From Phycisphaerales bacterium (GTDB taxonomy: Bacteria; Planctomycetota; Phycisphaerae; Tepidisphaerales; Tepidisphaeraceae): DNA of 5,541 bases. The DNA is taken from contig JAQGHJ010000534.1 in assembly GCA_028288905.1 (NCBI GenBank), forward strand, positions 1 to 5,541, written 5' to 3'. The notes under the pieces were generated by a model that was not told the DNA's origin, searched no databases, and saw only the letters and a list, made by a program, of their open reading frames with translations. Shown here one piece after another: positions 5,232 to 5,541 of the stretch; position 1 is the first letter of the stretch; each line of letters opens with the position of its first letter. A program made the position numbers and the translations under genes.

Positions 5232-5541
5232 GTGACGGAAACCGGTCCCCACGCCATCCTCGCGACGTTCGGCACCGACGGCGACGTAGTCCCTTACCTC
5301 GGGCTGGGGGCGGCGCTGCGCCGCCGCGGGCACGAGGTGACGCTGGCGACGGTCGACCGGTACCGGCCGGCGGCAAAGCAGTTGGGGCTCGCCTTCGCGT
5401 CGCTGATGTCAGACGCGGAGGCCGACGCCGTGTTCGGCCACTCTGACATGTGGCACCCGACGCGCGGGCCCCGGATGCTGGCGGCGTGGGGGGGCCGGCC
5501 GCATCCCCGACCAGTACGCCACTCTCGCCGGGCTAGCCCGC
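5232..5541 (+). CDS. Glycosyltransferase (GT1/GT28 type), N-terminal part, frameshifted and cut by window edge
   Basis: The GTG at 5232 is the first start after an in-frame TGA at 5214. The product opens VTETGPHAILATFGTDGDVV, followed by PYLGLGAALRRRGHEVTLAT. This is the N-terminal Rossmann-like fold of UDP-sugar-dependent glycosyltransferases of the YjiC/UGT kind, with the glycine-rich first loop (residues 13-18, FGTDGD) and the R-G-H-x-V-T-L-A-T strand, which usually bind the acceptor side. Such enzymes move a sugar onto small molecules, sterols, lipids or antibiotics; the substrate cannot be told. In the given sequence the frame after W86 reads GGRPHPRPVRHS, which is unlike the family. Removing one G from the G7 run at 5488-5494 restores AGRIPDQYATLAGLAR, which fits the family. 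The break is therefore a sequencing error, a true pseudogene, or a slippage site. There is no clear ribosome binding site. It lies 125 nt after serS; a functional link to serS is not suggested. Confidence 0.7.
   Translation, partial: MTETGPHAILATFGTDGDVVPYLGLGAALRRRGHEVTLATVDRYRPAAKQLGLAFASLMSDAEADAVFGHSDMWHPTRGPRMLAAWGGRPHPRPVRHSRRASP

Noticed and set aside
1..5541. tRNA genes, CRISPR arrays, insertion sequences
   Set aside because: No cloverleaf with a GTTCRANNC-type T arm, no regularly spaced repeats and no transposase-like protein was found on either strand by eye.

Overview
The window is GC-rich DNA with ribosomal proteins S12 (rpsL) and S7 (rpsG), seryl-tRNA synthetase (serS), small unrecognised genes, an unrecognised secreted protein and the start of a glycosyltransferase. 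The base composition, the secreted alanine-rich protein, long gaps between genes, weak ribosome binding sites and a broken-up str operon suggest a planctomycete of the Gemmata type. That placement is an inference from style; no 16S rRNA or other decisive marker is present.

Layout, left to right. (1) Positions 1-1249, minus strand: a GTG-started secreted protein of unknown function that runs off the left edge. (2) Positions 1250-1757: a divergent intergenic region with a good sigma70-type promoter (TTGTCA, 17 nt, TATATT) feeding rpsL through a leader of about 125 nt. (3) rpsL (1758-2129) and rpsG (2303-2779), plus strand. The 173-nt gap between them holds an 88-nt long imperfect hairpin, at the place where S7 controls the str operon in E. 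coli. A 13-bp terminator-like hairpin follows rpsG, so fusA and tuf are not part of this unit. (4) Positions 3013-3651: a minus-strand unit with a possible 82-residue membrane protein, a 49-residue protein with 12 basic and no acidic residues, and a clear U-tract terminator. It converges on rpsG. (5) serS (3790-5106), plus strand, complete, with an unusual motif 3 region. (6) From 5232 to the right edge: the N-terminus of a GT1/GT28-type glycosyltransferase, with an apparent one-base frameshift in a run of seven G.

rpsL, rpsG and serS serve translation: S12 forms part of the decoding centre, S7 organises the head of the 30S subunit, and SerRS charges tRNA-Ser. The most notable observations are arginine at S12 position 88, a classical streptomycin-resistance position; the large hairpin between rpsL and rpsG; and the 49-residue highly basic protein with its own strong ribosome binding site and terminator. 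I do not see a clear new multi-gene defence or metabolic system in this window.
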